A stretch of DNA of 64,000 nt from Pleomorphomonas sp. NRK KF1. GTDB taxonomy: Bacteria; Pseudomonadota; Alphaproteobacteria; Rhizobiales; Pleomorphomonadaceae. The translations under genes were made by a program, and so were the position numbers. Each line of letters opens with the position of its first letter. Within the stretch, counting starts at the first letter, position 1. Of this stretch, positions 1-11,605 are shown one piece after another. Location of the stretch: NCBI RefSeq assembly GCF_023721755.1, contig NZ_JAMDLH010000002.1, positions 620,001-684,000 on the forward strand, written 5' to 3'. The notes under the pieces were generated by a model. That model made no database searches, had not been told where the DNA came from, and saw only the letters and a list, made by a program, of their open reading frames with translations.

Positions 1-261
1 GTCAGCCTCGACGTCGACTTCCTCGATCCGGCGATCGCGCCGGGCGTCGGGACCACGGCGCCCGGCGGCGCCACCTTCCGCGAAGCGCACCTCATCATGG
101 AGATGTTGCACGACAGCGGCCTCGTTTCCTCCATCGACCTTGTCGAGCTCAATCCCTTTCTGGACGAGCGCGGCCGCACCGCCACGCTGATGGTCGACCT
201 TCTCGCCAGCCTGATGGGACGCACCGTCATGGATCGCCCGACCCGGAGCTTTGCCGCATGA
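1..261 (+). CDS. rocF: Arginase, C-terminal part (5' end outside window)
   Basis: Frame 1 is open from the window edge and encodes the last 86 residues of an arginase/agmatinase-fold (ureohydrolase) protein. The visible [20 protein letters not shown] segment contains the D-x-D manganese ligands and the APG-GT signature of arginases, which hydrolyse L-arginine to ornithine and urea. The later [13 protein letters not shown] segment is the usual arginase C-terminal helix region. Its stop codon overlaps the ATG of ornithine cyclodeaminase (ATGA), so the two genes are translationally coupled and form an arginine -> ornithine -> proline route. The N-terminal part cannot be judged. Confidence 0.93.
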   Translation, partial: VSLDVDFLDPAIAPGVGTTAPGGATFREAHLIMEMLHDSGLVSSIDLVELNPFLDERGRTATLMVDLLASLMGRTVMDRPTRSFAA

Positions 262-1313
262 ACACCATATCCCCGCTCGCCATCGTCCCCTTCGTGTCGG
301 TCGACAACATGATGCGGCTGGTGCTCAGTGTTGGCGTCGAGCGCTTCCTGACCGAACTTGCCGACTACATCGAAGAAGACTTCCGTCGCTGGCCGACGTT
401 CGACAAGACGCCGCGCGTCGCCTCCCATTCGGTCGACGGCGTCATCGAGCTGATGCCCACCTCGGACGGGACGCTTTACGGCTTCAAGTACGTCAACGGT
501 CACCCGAAGAACATGCGTGAGGGCAAGCAGACGGTGACGGCCTTCGGCGTGCTGGCCGACGTCGGCTCGGGTTATCCGATGCTGCTCTCGGAGATGACTC
601 TGCTGACGGCGCTCAGGACCGGCGCCACCTCGGCAATGGCGGCGCGACGCCTGGCCCCGCAGGGCGCCAGCACCATGGCCATCATCGGCAACGGAGCGCA
701 ATCGGAGTTCCAGGCGCTGGCGTTTGGAGCCATTCTCGGAATCCGCAACCTTCGCCTTTACGACATCGATCCGGCCGCTACCGAGAAGTGCCGGCGCAAC
801 CTCGCCCCGCTCGGCTTTTCAATCACCCCCTGTCGCACCGGCCAGGAAGCCGTCGAGGGCGCCGACGTGATCACCACGGTGACCGCCGACAAGCAATACG
901 CCACCATACTGACCGACAACATGGTCGGCTCGGGCGTGCACATCAACGCGGTCGGCGGCGATTGCCCCGGCAAGACGGAACTTCATCGCGACATCCTGAA
1001 ACGATCGTCGATCTTCGTGGAGTATGCGCCGCAAACGCGCGTTGAAGGCGAAATCCAGCAGCTTCCTGCCGATCATCCCGTCACCGAGTTCTGGGAAGTG
1101 CTCGACGGTGCCGTGCCTGGCCGCACGTCGCCGGGCGAAGTGACGCTTTTCGATTCGGTGGGGTTTGCCATCGAAGACTTCTCGGCGCTGCGCTACGTGC
1201 GGGACAAGCTCGCCGGTACGTCCTTCTATCAGGAACTCGACCTGCTCGCCGATCCGGACGAGCCGCGTGACCTGTTCGGGATGCTGGTGCGCGCCGAGCC
1301 GGCCGCTACTTGA
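258..1313 (+). CDS. Ornithine cyclodeaminase
   Basis: The 351-residue protein belongs to the ornithine cyclodeaminase/mu-crystallin family, which converts L-ornithine to L-proline and ammonia using a tightly bound NAD. The Rossmann dinucleotide-binding loop is visible as [11 protein letters not shown] (about residues 142-152). The substrate region [15 protein letters not shown] and the [13 protein letters not shown] helix are typical of true ornithine cyclodeaminases of about 350 residues. The start ATG overlaps the arginase stop codon, and this context strongly supports ornithine rather than another amino acid as substrate. Its 3' end overlaps by 8 bp the convergent gene at 1306-1794. Alternative members of the fold (alanine dehydrogenase, ketimine reductase) are less likely here. 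Confidence 0.93.
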   Translation: MNTISPLAIVPFVSVDNMMRLVLSVGVERFLTELADYIEEDFRRWPTFDKTPRVASHSVDGVIELMPTSDGTLYGFKYVNGHPKNMREGKQTVTAFGVLADVGSGYPMLLSEMTLLTALRTGATSAMAARRLAPQGASTMAIIGNGAQSEFQALAFGAILGIRNLRLYDIDPAATEKCRRNLAPLGFSITPCRTGQEAVEGADVITTVTADKQYATILTDNMVGSGVHINAVGGDCPGKTELHRDILKRSSIFVEYAPQTRVEGEIQQLPADHPVTEFWEVLDGAVPGRTSPGEVTLFDSVGFAIEDFSALRYVRDKLAGTSFYQELDLLADPDEPRDLFGMLVRAEPAAT

Positions 1314-1794
1314 GGTGCTCCTGCAAGGCCTGGAAGCGAACGGCCAGCTCGTTCCTGCCACTGGACTTGCCACCGGACTTGGCGGGTAGCGAATAGCCCG
1401 GAACCTCGATGCCCTGCTCCAGCATCTCCTTGACCGTTATGGTCCCGGCATCGACGATCTCGCCGGTGCTGGCATTGGTTATGTAATGCCGGTAAGTGTT
1501 GCTGCCGACCTTCCAGTAGGAGTGGGTTTTCTTGGCCTCGAGATCGGCGATGCTTGGCGGAGGGCGAGGACCGGGCTCGGAGGAGGCAACCGGAAACGGT
1601 TTGACGTAAACCCAGATCGCCACAAGGATCGAGGCGACCACCAGCGCCAGAAAGCCGGCAATGAGAAACGACCGCGCGTCCTGATGGCCGCCATTGCGGC
1701 GGCGTCGAGACGGCGTGCCGCCGGTCTTCCCGCCCTTCTTTCTGGCGGGGCTGCCGATGGACATGTTCTGCGAGGCGACTACCCGTGACTGCAT
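1306..1794 (-). CDS. Hypothetical single-span membrane protein
   Basis: This 162-residue protein is not recognised. The N-terminal 40 residues are rich in Arg, Lys, Gly and Ser, followed by one hydrophobic segment (about residues 42-65, AGFLALVVASILVAIWVYV), a proline-rich linker, and a periplasmic or cytoplasmic tail of about 90 residues. The tail (WKVGSNTYRHYITNASTGEIVDAG) reads as a small folded domain. An internal ATG at residue 11 (1764) is an alternative start. The gene converges on and slightly overlaps ornithine cyclodeaminase; nothing nearby suggests a function. Codon use and base composition resemble the neighbours. Confidence 0.6.
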   Translation of the reverse strand: MQSRVVASQNMSIGSPARKKGGKTGGTPSRRRRNGGHQDARSFLIAGFLALVVASILVAIWVYVKPFPVASSEPGPRPPPSIADLEAKKTHSYWKVGSNTYRHYITNASTGEIVDAGTITVKEMLEQGIEVPGYSLPAKSGGKSSGRNELAVRFQALQEHLK

Positions 1795-2364
1795 GATCCG
1801 CCTCCCTCGGTACGCGGCGCTCTTCCTCCATCCATCGAGCCGGCCTTGCCGCTCGCGGCAGTTCTGCGAGGCTCGATCAACCGACCTCGCCCGCCATGAT
1901 GAAGCAGATAAGCGCGGAAAACGTTTATTTCCCTTTTTCGACGAGTTCTTGGGTCAAGAAAGAAAAAACAGCGTTAACGTACAGTTAATTCTACTCAACC
2001 ACCCGCTCTCATCAAACAAGGCTTGGCCGATCCATGACGATGAAAGCCGACCTTCCACCTCCATGTGTCCGAGAAACCTTTCGCGAAACTTGCGGGGCGA
2101 TCGGATGATCCAAACCACGGTCACCGTTCGGTCTTGCCGAAACAGAACGAAAGCGTCGTAGGTGCCTCCGGGTTGTACGCGATTTCCAGCAAGCGCGCGT
2201 TCGTCCATATGGTTATCAGAGATCTCGATCTGGCTTGTTTTCGCAGAAACCACCGATCGAAGAGATCATTCCTACAACTCTCTAAAAAATAGCGAAGCAC
2301 TGCCGCTTTAAGTCTCGATTCATCATTGCCGGCGCAAACCTGACAATATTCGATTTTACAGAAG
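1795..2364. other. Intergenic region without a clear gene
   Basis: This stretch of 570 bases lies between the divergent hypothetical gene and a chemoreceptor gene. It becomes AT-rich from about 1905 onward and must hold the promoters of both. A 99-codon minus-strand reading frame (1954-2253) crosses it but has no convincing ribosome-binding site or recognised domain. No RNA gene or repeat was seen. Confidence 0.5.
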
Positions 2365-4080
2365 ATGCGGAAAATGTTTCTTAGTCGACTCAAGTTGTGG
2401 AAGGTGATCGGCACAGCCGTTGCGATTTTCATTACCCTGACGGTCTGCCTGCTTCTCTCCGTCGTCTACACCACGCTTTCGGCCGATGCGGCCCGACAAG
2501 CGTTGGAAAAGCAGACGATCGCCATCCGCACGGGCGCTCTCCTGATGCAGAAAGACATCGCCGACACGACAATCAGCTGGTCGGGGGATGCCGTCGACCA
2601 TATCGAGATGCCGGCCATTCCGCCCTTTCCGACCCACGACCTCATCGACAACCTCACGCGTACGGCAAGCGCAGCGGCCACCATCTTTGGCTATGACGCC
2701 GCCAAGGACGATTTCACGCGCTTGACGACCTCCATCAAGAAGGCCGACGGGAGCCGCGCGATCGGTACCGACCTTGGCAAGGGCTCACCTGCCTATGCGG
2801 CCGTCAAGGCGGGCCGGACCTTCACCGGCGAGGCCGCCATTCTCGGCGTGCCCTACCTCACCATCTACACGCCAATCAAGAACGCGACCGGTCAGGTGAT
2901 CGGCATATTGTTCGCAGGCATTCCGGAAAGCACGGTCGCCGCCACCAAGGATGGACTGGTGCTGAAGGTCTCGCTTCTTGGATTGCTGCTGGCGGCGCTG
3001 ATGTCCGTCGGCGCGTCCTGGCTGGTGGCGCGCCTCATCCGCCCGGTGACCCAGCTCTCCGGACTGATGGAGCGCATTTCCCGCGACGATCTCGCCGAGG
3101 ACATTCCCTACGCCAGCTATGGCAACGAGGTAGGAACCATCGCTCGTGCCGTCGTCATTCTCAAGGATAGCGCCCTCACACGCATCTCGCTGGAGAAGGA
3201 CAAGACAGCCGAGGCATCCGATCGCGTGGCACGACAGGAACGCATCGAGAAACTGATCGACGACTTCCGCGCCTCCACCCGGACCGCACTCGGCGCAGTG
3301 AACAAGACCGTCGAGGATCTTCTTGCCGCGGCCGGCTCTCTGGGCGCCGGTGCCCTGCGTACCGTGCAGGATGCGGGCGCGGCCTCGAATGCTTCGTGCG
3401 ACGCGACCCAGAACGTGCAAGCCGTCGCATCCGCGACCGAGGAACTTGCAGCGTCGATCGGCGAGATTTCCGCTCAGATCCAGCGCACCGGCGCCATCGT
3501 CGCCGAGGCAGCACGCGGAACCCGCGATGCCGACACCAAGATCAATCGTCTCGCCGCCGGCGCGACCAAGATCGGAGAGGTCGTGACGCTGATCAAGGCG
3601 ATCGCCGAGCAGACCAACCTCCTGGCCCTCAATGCGACCATTGAAGCCGCAAGAGCCGGCGAGGCAGGCAAAGGTTTTGCGGTCGTTGCCGCCGAGGTAA
3701 AGAACCTTGCCGGTCAGACCGCCAAGGCAACCGAGGAAATCGCGGCGCAGGTGGACAACATCCAGGAAGCCACCGCCGACGCCGTCGAGGCGATACAGGC
3801 CATCAGCACGACCATGCAGGAGGTCGACCGCTACACCGGCGCCATCGCCGCCGCCGTCGAGGAGCAGGGAGCCGCCACCGACGACATCAGTCGTTCGGTC
3901 AATGCAGCGGCGACCGGTTCGCAGAAGGTGGCGACCAATGTCGACGCCGTGCTGACCACCGCTCGCGAAACCGAGACCGCCGCACAGAAGCTCGACCGCG
4001 ACTCGCGCGAAGTGGCCGATGAAGCGGACCAGTTGCGATCGACCATCGACACCTTCCTCGGGGCCGTCGTCGCCGCCTGA
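2365..4080 (+). CDS. Methyl-accepting chemotaxis protein, periplasmic Cache type
   Basis: A 571-residue transmembrane chemoreceptor. The N-terminal membrane segment spans about residues 14-36. A periplasmic sensor of about 155 residues follows, with the single-Cache-type pattern ([20 protein letters not shown], and [20 protein letters not shown]). A second membrane segment lies near residues 195-217 and is followed by a HAMP domain ([13 protein letters not shown]). The cytoplasmic signalling domain has the conserved hairpin tip [20 protein letters not shown] near residue 415. It should pass ligand binding to CheA/CheW; no chemotaxis kinase genes are in the window. Single-Cache receptors often sense small carboxylates, but the ligand is not identifiable from sequence. 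A hairpin follows the stop codon at 4094-4122. Confidence 0.93.
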   Translation: MRKMFLSRLKLWKVIGTAVAIFITLTVCLLLSVVYTTLSADAARQALEKQTIAIRTGALLMQKDIADTTISWSGDAVDHIEMPAIPPFPTHDLIDNLTRTASAAATIFGYDAAKDDFTRLTTSIKKADGSRAIGTDLGKGSPAYAAVKAGRTFTGEAAILGVPYLTIYTPIKNATGQVIGILFAGIPESTVAATKDGLVLKVSLLGLLLAALMSVGASWLVARLIRPVTQLSGLMERISRDDLAEDIPYASYGNEVGTIARAVVILKDSALTRISLEKDKTAEASDRVARQERIEKLIDDFRASTRTALGAVNKTVEDLLAAAGSLGAGALRTVQDAGAASNASCDATQNVQAVASATEELAASIGEISAQIQRTGAIVAEAARGTRDADTKINRLAAGATKIGEVVTLIKAIAEQTNLLALNATIEAARAGEAGKGFAVVAAEVKNLAGQTAKATEEIAAQVDNIQEATADAVEAIQAISTTMQEVDRYTGAIAAAVEEQGAATDDISRSVNAAATGSQKVATNVDAVLTTARETETAAQKLDRDSREVADEADQLRSTIDTFLGAVVAA

Positions 4081-4093
4081 GGCGCAACACCCC

Positions 4094-4122
4094 GCTTTCG
4101 CCGGCTCTCTTCCGGCGAAAGC
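4094..4122 (+). terminator. Hairpin downstream of chemoreceptor gene
   Basis: A perfect 11-bp inverted repeat (GCTTTCGCCGG / CCGGCGAAAGC) with a 7-nt loop starts 14 bases after the chemoreceptor stop codon. It lacks an immediate U-tract, so it is a likely but not classical terminator, separating the gene from tRNA-His. Confidence 0.6.
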
Positions 4123-4198
4123 CCTCCGGGCCATAAAAAAGTGGTTGGCGGGGGCTTGCATTGCCGGAACGATCCAACTAGGTTCCGCGCCGTCATGT

Positions 4199-4275
4199 GC
4201 AGCTGTAGCTCAGTTGGCTAGAGCGTCGGATTGTGGCTCCGAAGGTCGCTGGTTCAAGCCCAGCCAGCTGTACCA
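4199..4275 (+). tRNA. tRNA-His (anticodon GTG), alphaproteobacterial type
   Basis: A 77-nt cloverleaf with encoded CCA. The anticodon loop TTGTGGC gives anticodon GTG. The acceptor arm pairs GCAGCTG with CAGCTGT, so the first pair is G1:U72 and the discriminator is A73. The base before position 1 is T, so no G at -1 is encoded. Lack of G-1 together with A73 is the known derived state in a large clade of alphaproteobacteria, whose HisRS recognises this form; most other bacteria have G-1:C73. The T arm is GCTGG-TTCAAGC-CCAGC. Confidence 0.97.
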
Positions 4276-4889
4276 TTTTCTCCCCCTCGAAATGCTCGTC
4301 CCGGCCTTTGCGCGGCGATGATGGATGCGCCCTTCTGGGCTGTCGAGCCGCTTGATCGGTGCGGCCGGAATGATCCGGCAATCAACGCCTCGATCGATCG
4401 CCTCTTGGCGCGAAGCGTACGCCGTCGGAGTGCCGACCACCGAAGACATCGCACAGAGTGACTCGGAACCCTTTCCTGCCTCCTGATCGTGTGGACGATC
4501 GTCTCATCCAGGCCGTCAAACTAGCCCTTGGTCAGCGCCAAGGGGAACCATCCCACACGAAGAACGTATCGACTTCACTGGCCGTGTGGTGAGCGTACCG
4601 CGCTCGGGTGAAAAGCCGCCGTTTTGCGAGCAACCGACTGTCCGGCGCCAAACTCAGCACTTCATTTCAAGACCTATCACACGAACGTGAGTGCGGATCG
4701 CGCTGATTTGCCCGACGACACACACCAACACACGGCTTCGTGAAAACACTTCACGAAACCAGTCCTGACCTATTGACTTCAGGTACCCTTTTTCCGTGAT
4801 GAGGCGAGTTCTATATCATACTCATCGAAGCGAGACGAATGACTGGTCTGAAAAAGAAGACCAAAAAACCTCCCGACGCTATCGAATAC
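4276..4889. other. Intergenic region without a clear gene
   Basis: About 610 bases between tRNA-His and the small secreted repeat protein. The first half is GC-rich and the second half AT-rich. A TTGACT box at about 4774-4779 could be a -35 element for the downstream gene, but no well-spaced -10 was found. No supported gene or RNA is seen. Confidence 0.45.
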
Positions 4890-4902
4890 ATGGAGTATGG
4901 AA

Positions 4903-5229
4903 ATGAAAACCTTCGCTATCGCCGCCGTTGCTGTCGCCGCCATCGCCCTTCCGAGCCTCGCCTCGGCCGCCGAGGGAACCTATTACGAGCCCGCCGATGA
5001 CACCTTCGTGAGCGGCACGATGAACGCCCCCGTGGCCGCCGCCACCGAAGATGGCGCCCGCTACACTCAGACGATCACGGTTTACGAGCCGGCCGACGAC
5101 ACCTTCGTGACGACCAAGGTTTCCGGCGCCCCGATCATCGCCACGCACGACGCCGCCAAGGCGACCTCGGTCATTCGGTATTACGAGCCTGCCGATGACA
5201 CCTTCGTCACGGTGCCGGTTGGCAAGTAA
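4903..5229 (+). CDS. Small secreted protein with three YEPADDTFV repeats
   Basis: The 108-residue product starts at the ATG at 4903, chosen because GGAG at 4892-4895 lies 7 nt upstream; ATGs at 4890 and 4897 are in less favourable positions. Residues 1-20 form a classical Sec signal peptide (charged MK, alanine-rich core, cleavage after SLASA). The mature part of about 88 residues contains the nonapeptide YEPADDTFV three times, near residues 27, 64 and 96, separated by 28 and 23 residues of variable Thr/Ala-rich sequence. The acidic repeats could bind metal or a partner, but the family is not recognised and no function is assigned. A strong terminator follows, so the gene is monocistronic and probably well expressed. 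Confidence 0.85.
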   Translation: MKTFAIAAVAVAAIALPSLASAAEGTYYEPADDTFVSGTMNAPVAAATEDGARYTQTITVYEPADDTFVTTKVSGAPIIATHDAAKATSVIRYYEPADDTFVTVPVGK

Positions 5230-5253
5230 TCACAAATCACCATTGTGATTGAG

Positions 5254-5284
5254 AACGGCGCCGGCATTGTCCGGCGCCGTTTTC
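5254..5284 (+). terminator. Rho-independent terminator of the repeat-protein gene
   Basis: An 11-bp perfect stem (AACGGCGCCGG / CCGGCGCCGTT) with a 6-nt loop is followed by a short T run. Just upstream, at 5228-5250, a second inverted repeat (AATCACAA / TTGTGATT) overlaps the stop codon and could protect the 3' end of the message. Confidence 0.85.
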
Positions 5285-5418
5285 GCATCCGGCAATCGCT
5301 GACCGCGCCCCCCTTCCCGTGATGGCGGATGGCTTGACCTGCCGCCACGATTTTTCCTTTGCCTTGTCTGCGAACTCGGCTATAGGAACCCTGTTTCGCG
5401 TGTCCGCGACGTGGCCAT

Positions 5419-5495
5419 GCACCCGTAGCTCAGCTGGATAGAGTGCTGCCCTCCGAAGGCAGAGGTCACAGGTTCGAATCCTGTCGGGTGCGCCA
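5419..5495 (+). tRNA. tRNA-Arg (anticodon CCG)
   Basis: A 77-nt cloverleaf with encoded CCA: acceptor GCACCCG pairs with CGGGTGC, discriminator G, anticodon stem CTGCC/GGCAG around the loop CTCCGAA. Anticodon CCG reads the CGG arginine codon. T loop TTCGAAT is canonical. Confidence 0.97.
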
Positions 5496-5536
5496 ATTTC
5501 CCTGACTGTCTCTAGTTCTTTGCGCAGCAGCGAAGC

Positions 5537-6028
5537 CTAAACTCCCATGGCCGATTTGGTCGCAAAAGCGACGATGATCAGCGCTATGAGGATGAGGCCT
5601 AGCGCGACCGGCAATGGAAACGTCGGCTTGGCCGAACTTGCCCTGTTCACCGCGCCACGCAGTGCCACGGAGGTTACGGTCAAGGCTACACCCAGCGCCG
5701 TACCGATCCATTCCAGCGTCGCCAGAAGCATGGACATGGGTTCCGGCGGCACGGGGAAGATCCGGCCGAGATCGAGCAGATAGACGGCGACGTAGGCGAG
5801 ACCGGCAAGCCCGGCCCAACCATGCCCCTTGCCGCTTCTTGTGACGAAGTAGGCGAGCACGAGGCTTCCGAGACCGAGCACGGTCAGAAACACATTGAAA
5901 GCGCCCAGAACCACGGCGGGGTAGGCGCTGAAATCACGCGTTTCGACGAAGCCTCCGGGGACCATGAGCGCCAGGTTCAAAGCGGACGCGACCAGTAGTC
6001 CGGCCATGGTAAGGCGTGAGGCTGGCAT
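5537..6028 (-). CDS. Hypothetical integral membrane protein
   Basis: A 163-residue protein with four to five hydrophobic segments (for example MAGLLVASALNLALMVPGG near the N-terminus, VFLTVLGLGSLVLAYFV, and a C-terminal PVALGLILIALIIVAFA). The ATG at 6028 is chosen because it lies 11 nt beyond the TetR stop codon; a longer reading frame extends into the TetR gene and is unlikely. It is probably cotranscribed with and controlled by the TetR regulator. No family is recognised; a role in envelope homeostasis or small-molecule efflux would be a guess. Confidence 0.7.
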   Translation of the reverse strand: MPASRLTMAGLLVASALNLALMVPGGFVETRDFSAYPAVVLGAFNVFLTVLGLGSLVLAYFVTRSGKGHGWAGLAGLAYVAVYLLDLGRIFPVPPEPMSMLLATLEWIGTALGVALTVTSVALRGAVNRASSAKPTFPLPVALGLILIALIIVAFATKSAMGV

Positions 6029-6039
6029 TCGGCTGGTCC

Positions 6040-6720
6040 TCAAGATGGTGTTGCAGGCGGTACGGACCCGCAGCTCTCCGTGCCTGGCGCAAGCATCGCG
6101 GCAAACACAGTGAAGACTCGATGGTTGAGCGCGAGCACAGTCTGCTGGTCGCGGTCTATAGCGTTCAGAGCAAACCATTGGTCGGCTTCACGCAACGCCG
6201 CGAAAGCCATGTTCGTCAGCAAGTCCTGGGGAAGGTCCGCGCGGACGGCACCGAGCCGCTGTCCCGTTTCGATCAGTCGCGCAAGATAGGCGTGGAGCCG
6301 CTCAAGCAGATCGACAATGGCGGTCTGCGCCCTTGCTTCCCGATAGACGCCACGCCCGATTTCGGCCAGGCGATCGTTTCGCTGGAGGATGGTCGTCACA
6401 TTGCCAAAAAGGGCAGCGATCTGTTGCCAGTAGGCGGCGGTGTTCTCGGGTTCGGTCGGGGCGACTTCGAGCAAGCCGACAAACTCGTCGAAAGCACGCT
6501 CGATCACGGCACGATAGAGGTCGCCCTTGTCGGCGAAGTAGTAGTAAGCCTGACCCTTGCTGATGGCCGCGCGCGTGAGAATGCGGTTCAGCGACGCGGC
6601 CTCGAAGCCGAACGCCATGAACTCTTCTTCCGCGATGTCGAGCCAAGCGGTTCGCTGCGCGTCCGGCAGCTTCCGAAGTCTCTCACGGGCCCGAAGTCGA
6701 TGGTTCATGTGATGATCCAC
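6040..6720 (-). CDS. TetR/AcrR-family transcriptional regulator
   Basis: A 226-residue one-component repressor. The N-terminal helix-turn-helix (about residues 28-75) has the TetR pattern IAEEEFMAFGFEAASLNRIL followed by SKGQAYYYFADKGDLYRAVI. The remaining helical part is the ligand-binding and dimer domain. The start is the GTG at 6720, preceded by GGGGAG with short (4-nt) spacing; an ATG four codons further in (6708) is an alternative. Its own promoter at 6741-6769 carries a 15-bp palindrome between the -35 and -10 boxes, so autorepression is very likely. The downstream membrane protein at 5537-6028 is the probable co-regulated target. The ligand is unknown. Confidence 0.92.
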   Translation of the reverse strand: MDHHMNHRLRARERLRKLPDAQRTAWLDIAEEEFMAFGFEAASLNRILTRAAISKGQAYYYFADKGDLYRAVIERAFDEFVGLLEVAPTEPENTAAYWQQIAALFGNVTTILQRNDRLAEIGRGVYREARAQTAIVDLLERLHAYLARLIETGQRLGAVRADLPQDLLTNMAFAALREADQWFALNAIDRDQQTVLALNHRVFTVFAAMLAPGTESCGSVPPATPS

Positions 6721-6740
6721 AAATCTCCCCGTCTGGAGAC

Positions 6741-6769
6741 AGTATAGACCACTGGTCTAAATCTGTCCA
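6741..6769 (-). promoter_or_regulatory. TetR promoter with embedded operator palindrome
   Basis: On the minus strand TGGACA (6764-6769) and TATACT (6741-6746) are separated by 17 bp, a near-consensus sigma-70 promoter. The palindrome TAGACC-ACT-GGTCTA (6745-6759) fills the spacer and touches the -10 box, the usual position for a TetR operator that blocks RNA polymerase. An outer inverted repeat (GTCTGG...CCAGAC) flanks it. Confidence 0.85.
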
Positions 6770-6867
6770 GACGGCGTCGATGATCCGAAAAGACTCCAGT
6801 CTTGCAGCGGTTCTGAACAGCTTGCGAAGCCGAGAGGAGGAGTCAACGCAGAGAGGAGGATGAAATC

Positions 6868-7908
6868 TCAAGCGGCGGCCGCGGCGGATCGAATGTCGGC
6901 TGCCAGCTCATCCACCCGTTCCGGGTCAGCGTCCCAGGCGAACATGAAGCGGGCGCCGCCGCCGATGAAGGTGTAGAAGCGCCAGCCTCGCTCGCGCAGC
7001 CGGTCAAGAACGTTCTCGGGCGCGCTCAGGAACACCGAGTTCGCCTCCACGGGAAAGAGAAAATCGATACCGGGCGCTCCGGCAATCGCCGCCGCCAGGC
7101 GCGCCGCGCAGGCATTGCCGTGCCGGGCGTTGCGAAGCCATGCGCCGCTTTCCAGCATGCCGACCCATGGAGCCGACAGGAACCGCATTTTCGACGCGAG
7201 CTGCCCGGCCTGCTTGCAGCGATAGTCGAAGTCCTCGGCCAGAGCCTTGTCGAAGAAGATGACGGCTTCGCCGACCGCCATGCCGTTCTTGGTGCCGCCG
7301 AAGCAGAGCACGTCGACACCGGCCTTCCAGGAGAGATCGGCCGGCGAACAGCCGAGTGCCGCGCAGGCATGGGCGAAGCGAGCGCCATCCACATGCAGCT
7401 TGAGCCCCAGCTCCCGGCAAGTCGCCGCAATGGCCCGCACCTCCTCGATGCCGTAGACGAGGCCGGTCTCGGTCGGTTGGGTGATGGTTACCACCCTGGG
7501 CTTGGGGAAGTGGATGTCGGAGCGGCCGGTGGCCATGGCCCTGATGATGGCCGGCGTCAGCCTGTTCGCCGTCGAGGGCGCCACCAGCAGCTTCGATCCG
7601 TTGGAGAAGAATTCGGGAGCGCCGCATTCGTCGGTCTCGACATGCGCCGACGCGGCGCAGATGACGCTGTGGTACGACTGGCAGAGGGCCGACAGCGCCA
7701 GCGAGTTGGCGGCCGTGCCGTTGAACACGAAGAAGACCTCGCAGTCCTTCTCGAACAGGAGCCTGAAGGCGTCGGCGGCGCGCTGGGTCCACGCGTCGTC
7801 ACCATAGGCAATGGCCGAACCGGCATTGGCGCGCTCCATTTCGGCCCAGGCCTCGGGGCAAATGCCGGCGTAATTGTCGCTTGCGAACTGCTGGGCGGAA
7901 ATTGTCAC
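6868..7908 (-). CDS. Low-specificity L-threonine aldolase family protein
   Basis: The 346-residue PLP enzyme belongs to fold type I beta-eliminating lyases and is expected to cleave L-threonine or L-allo-threonine (and other beta-hydroxy amino acids) to glycine and an aldehyde. Visible hallmarks are FASDNYAGICPEAW at the N-terminus, LHVDGARFAHACAALGC with the PLP aspartate, and CFGGTKNGMAVGEAV with the Schiff-base lysine in the TKN triplet (about residues 200-215). The GTG at 7908 is taken as start because GAGAGGAC precedes it by 7 nt and the family begins here. It is transcribed away from a pair of other PLP enzymes, suggesting a shared hydroxy-amino-acid route. Confidence 0.9.
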   Translation of the reverse strand: MTISAQQFASDNYAGICPEAWAEMERANAGSAIAYGDDAWTQRAADAFRLLFEKDCEVFFVFNGTAANSLALSALCQSYHSVICAASAHVETDECGAPEFFSNGSKLLVAPSTANRLTPAIIRAMATGRSDIHFPKPRVVTITQPTETGLVYGIEEVRAIAATCRELGLKLHVDGARFAHACAALGCSPADLSWKAGVDVLCFGGTKNGMAVGEAVIFFDKALAEDFDYRCKQAGQLASKMRFLSAPWVGMLESGAWLRNARHGNACAARLAAAIAGAPGIDFLFPVEANSVFLSAPENVLDRLRERGWRFYTFIGGGARFMFAWDADPERVDELAADIRSAAAAA

Positions 7909-8463
7909 GTCAACGTCCTCTCTTCCCAATGAAGCGGAGCGACGCGTGGCTGGTGTCCCGTTGGTTGCCGGTCGGCCACATCCCCCTCTTGCGAAGGGCA
8001 CCACCTTGCTCGGGAGCAGGTTGGTGTCGGGCGTCGCCCCGACTCTTGATGCATGTATGGCAAATAGCACCAAGCCCCCGGTACGGCAACCGCCGGCCTT
8101 GCTTTGAGCCTCACCATCCCTCCTCCTGACGACACGGCCCGTACGGGAGACAGCGTACGCCGTTGCGTCAGCAAGGGTTCCAGCCTATTCCATTTTGCTT
8201 CGCGACGGCAGCTTTCCAGGCTTCAGTGCTTTCTTGGCGCGACAGGACTTGCGGCATGTCATGTCGCCGCTTGCGGAACCGCGTCATTGTGGACCGTGAA
8301 AGACATGGTTTACTGCGAACGCCGCACCACCATGGAGCGGATGTGGTTGCACGGAAGCCGGTCGAGGTGATGGACCATCGATCGCCGCACGGACGGAACA
8401 CGTGGCTCGGCACTGGCGAGAACGCTCGGGCAGCCACCAAGAACGAGCAAGGGGATACAGAAC
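7909..8463. other. Divergent control region between PLP-enzyme genes
   Basis: This 555-base region separates threonine aldolase (leftward) from the PLP pair (rightward). It contains a 10-bp perfect palindrome CCCGTACGGG at 8138-8147 that might be an operator. Open frames on both strands through here lack recognisable domains and are not called. No regulator gene is adjacent. Confidence 0.4.
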
Positions 8464-9969
<1,506 letters not shown>

Positions 9970-9972
9970 AGC

Positions 9973-11250
<1,278 letters not shown>

Positions 11251-11370
11251 TCGCACCGCCGCTGGCAAGCCTACCACAATCGATCGCCCGTCTCTGGGAA
11301 TGTGGCCTCCCATTGCCACGTCGTTCGACAGGCATTCCACGCTTCACAACATAACACCCAGAGCTCGATT

Positions 11371-11428
11371 ATCGTGTTTGTTTGATATATTAGGTTGATA
11401 TTTTTGTGATTTTGCGTTAGGGACTGTC
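11371..11428 (+). promoter_or_regulatory. Control element shared with the transketolase promoter
   Basis: Ungapped alignment with 41522-41579 gives 48 identical bases of 58, including the 19-base block TTGATATTTTTGTGATTTT (11395-11413). TTGATA could serve as a -35 box; the matching -10 (TAGGGA after 17 bp) is weak. The AT-rich element stands out in a GC-rich genome and probably binds one of the two DeoR paralogues. Confidence 0.75.
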
Positions 11429-11446
11429 TCAATCAGGAGAGCAGTC

Positions 11447-11581
11447 ATGCCAGCCTTCAGCCTGGAAAACGGGAAAAATGGCGCGTGTATCCCGATGTCC
11501 ATCGACCAGAGGATGCGCTCCGGTTGCACGCATGACGCTTCGAGCTTCTCGTTCGATACCACGACGGCGTCGTCCGACTAA
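11447..11581 (+). CDS. Putative 44-residue leader peptide upstream of DeoR regulator
   Basis: A short frame starts with ATG at 11447 and ends with TAA at 11579-11581. It has an excellent ribosome-binding site (AGGAG, 7 nt spacing) directly downstream of the shared control element. In contrast, the following DeoR gene has only a weak site. The peptide begins MPAFSLENGKNG and is rich in Ser, Thr and Asp; no family is recognised. It may be a leader peptide coupling translation to the regulator 24 bp downstream, or a small protein in its own right. Confidence 0.45.
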   Translation: MPAFSLENGKNGACIPMSIDQRMRSGCTHDASSFSFDTTTASSD

Positions 11582-11605
11582 CTTCTCCAGCGACGGATCC
11601 GTCCT

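Noticed and set aside
1954-2253. 99-codon minus-strand frame in the gap before the chemoreceptor
   Set aside because: The phrase TVTVVWIIRSP briefly suggested a PilZ-like fragment, but there is no RxxxR or D-x-S-x2-G motif, no ribosome-binding site and no recognised family.
2785-4161. 458-codon reading frame antisense to the Cache chemoreceptor
   Set aside because: It is a mirror of the real gene in GC-rich DNA, glycine-rich without a domain; the plus strand encodes a clear chemoreceptor.
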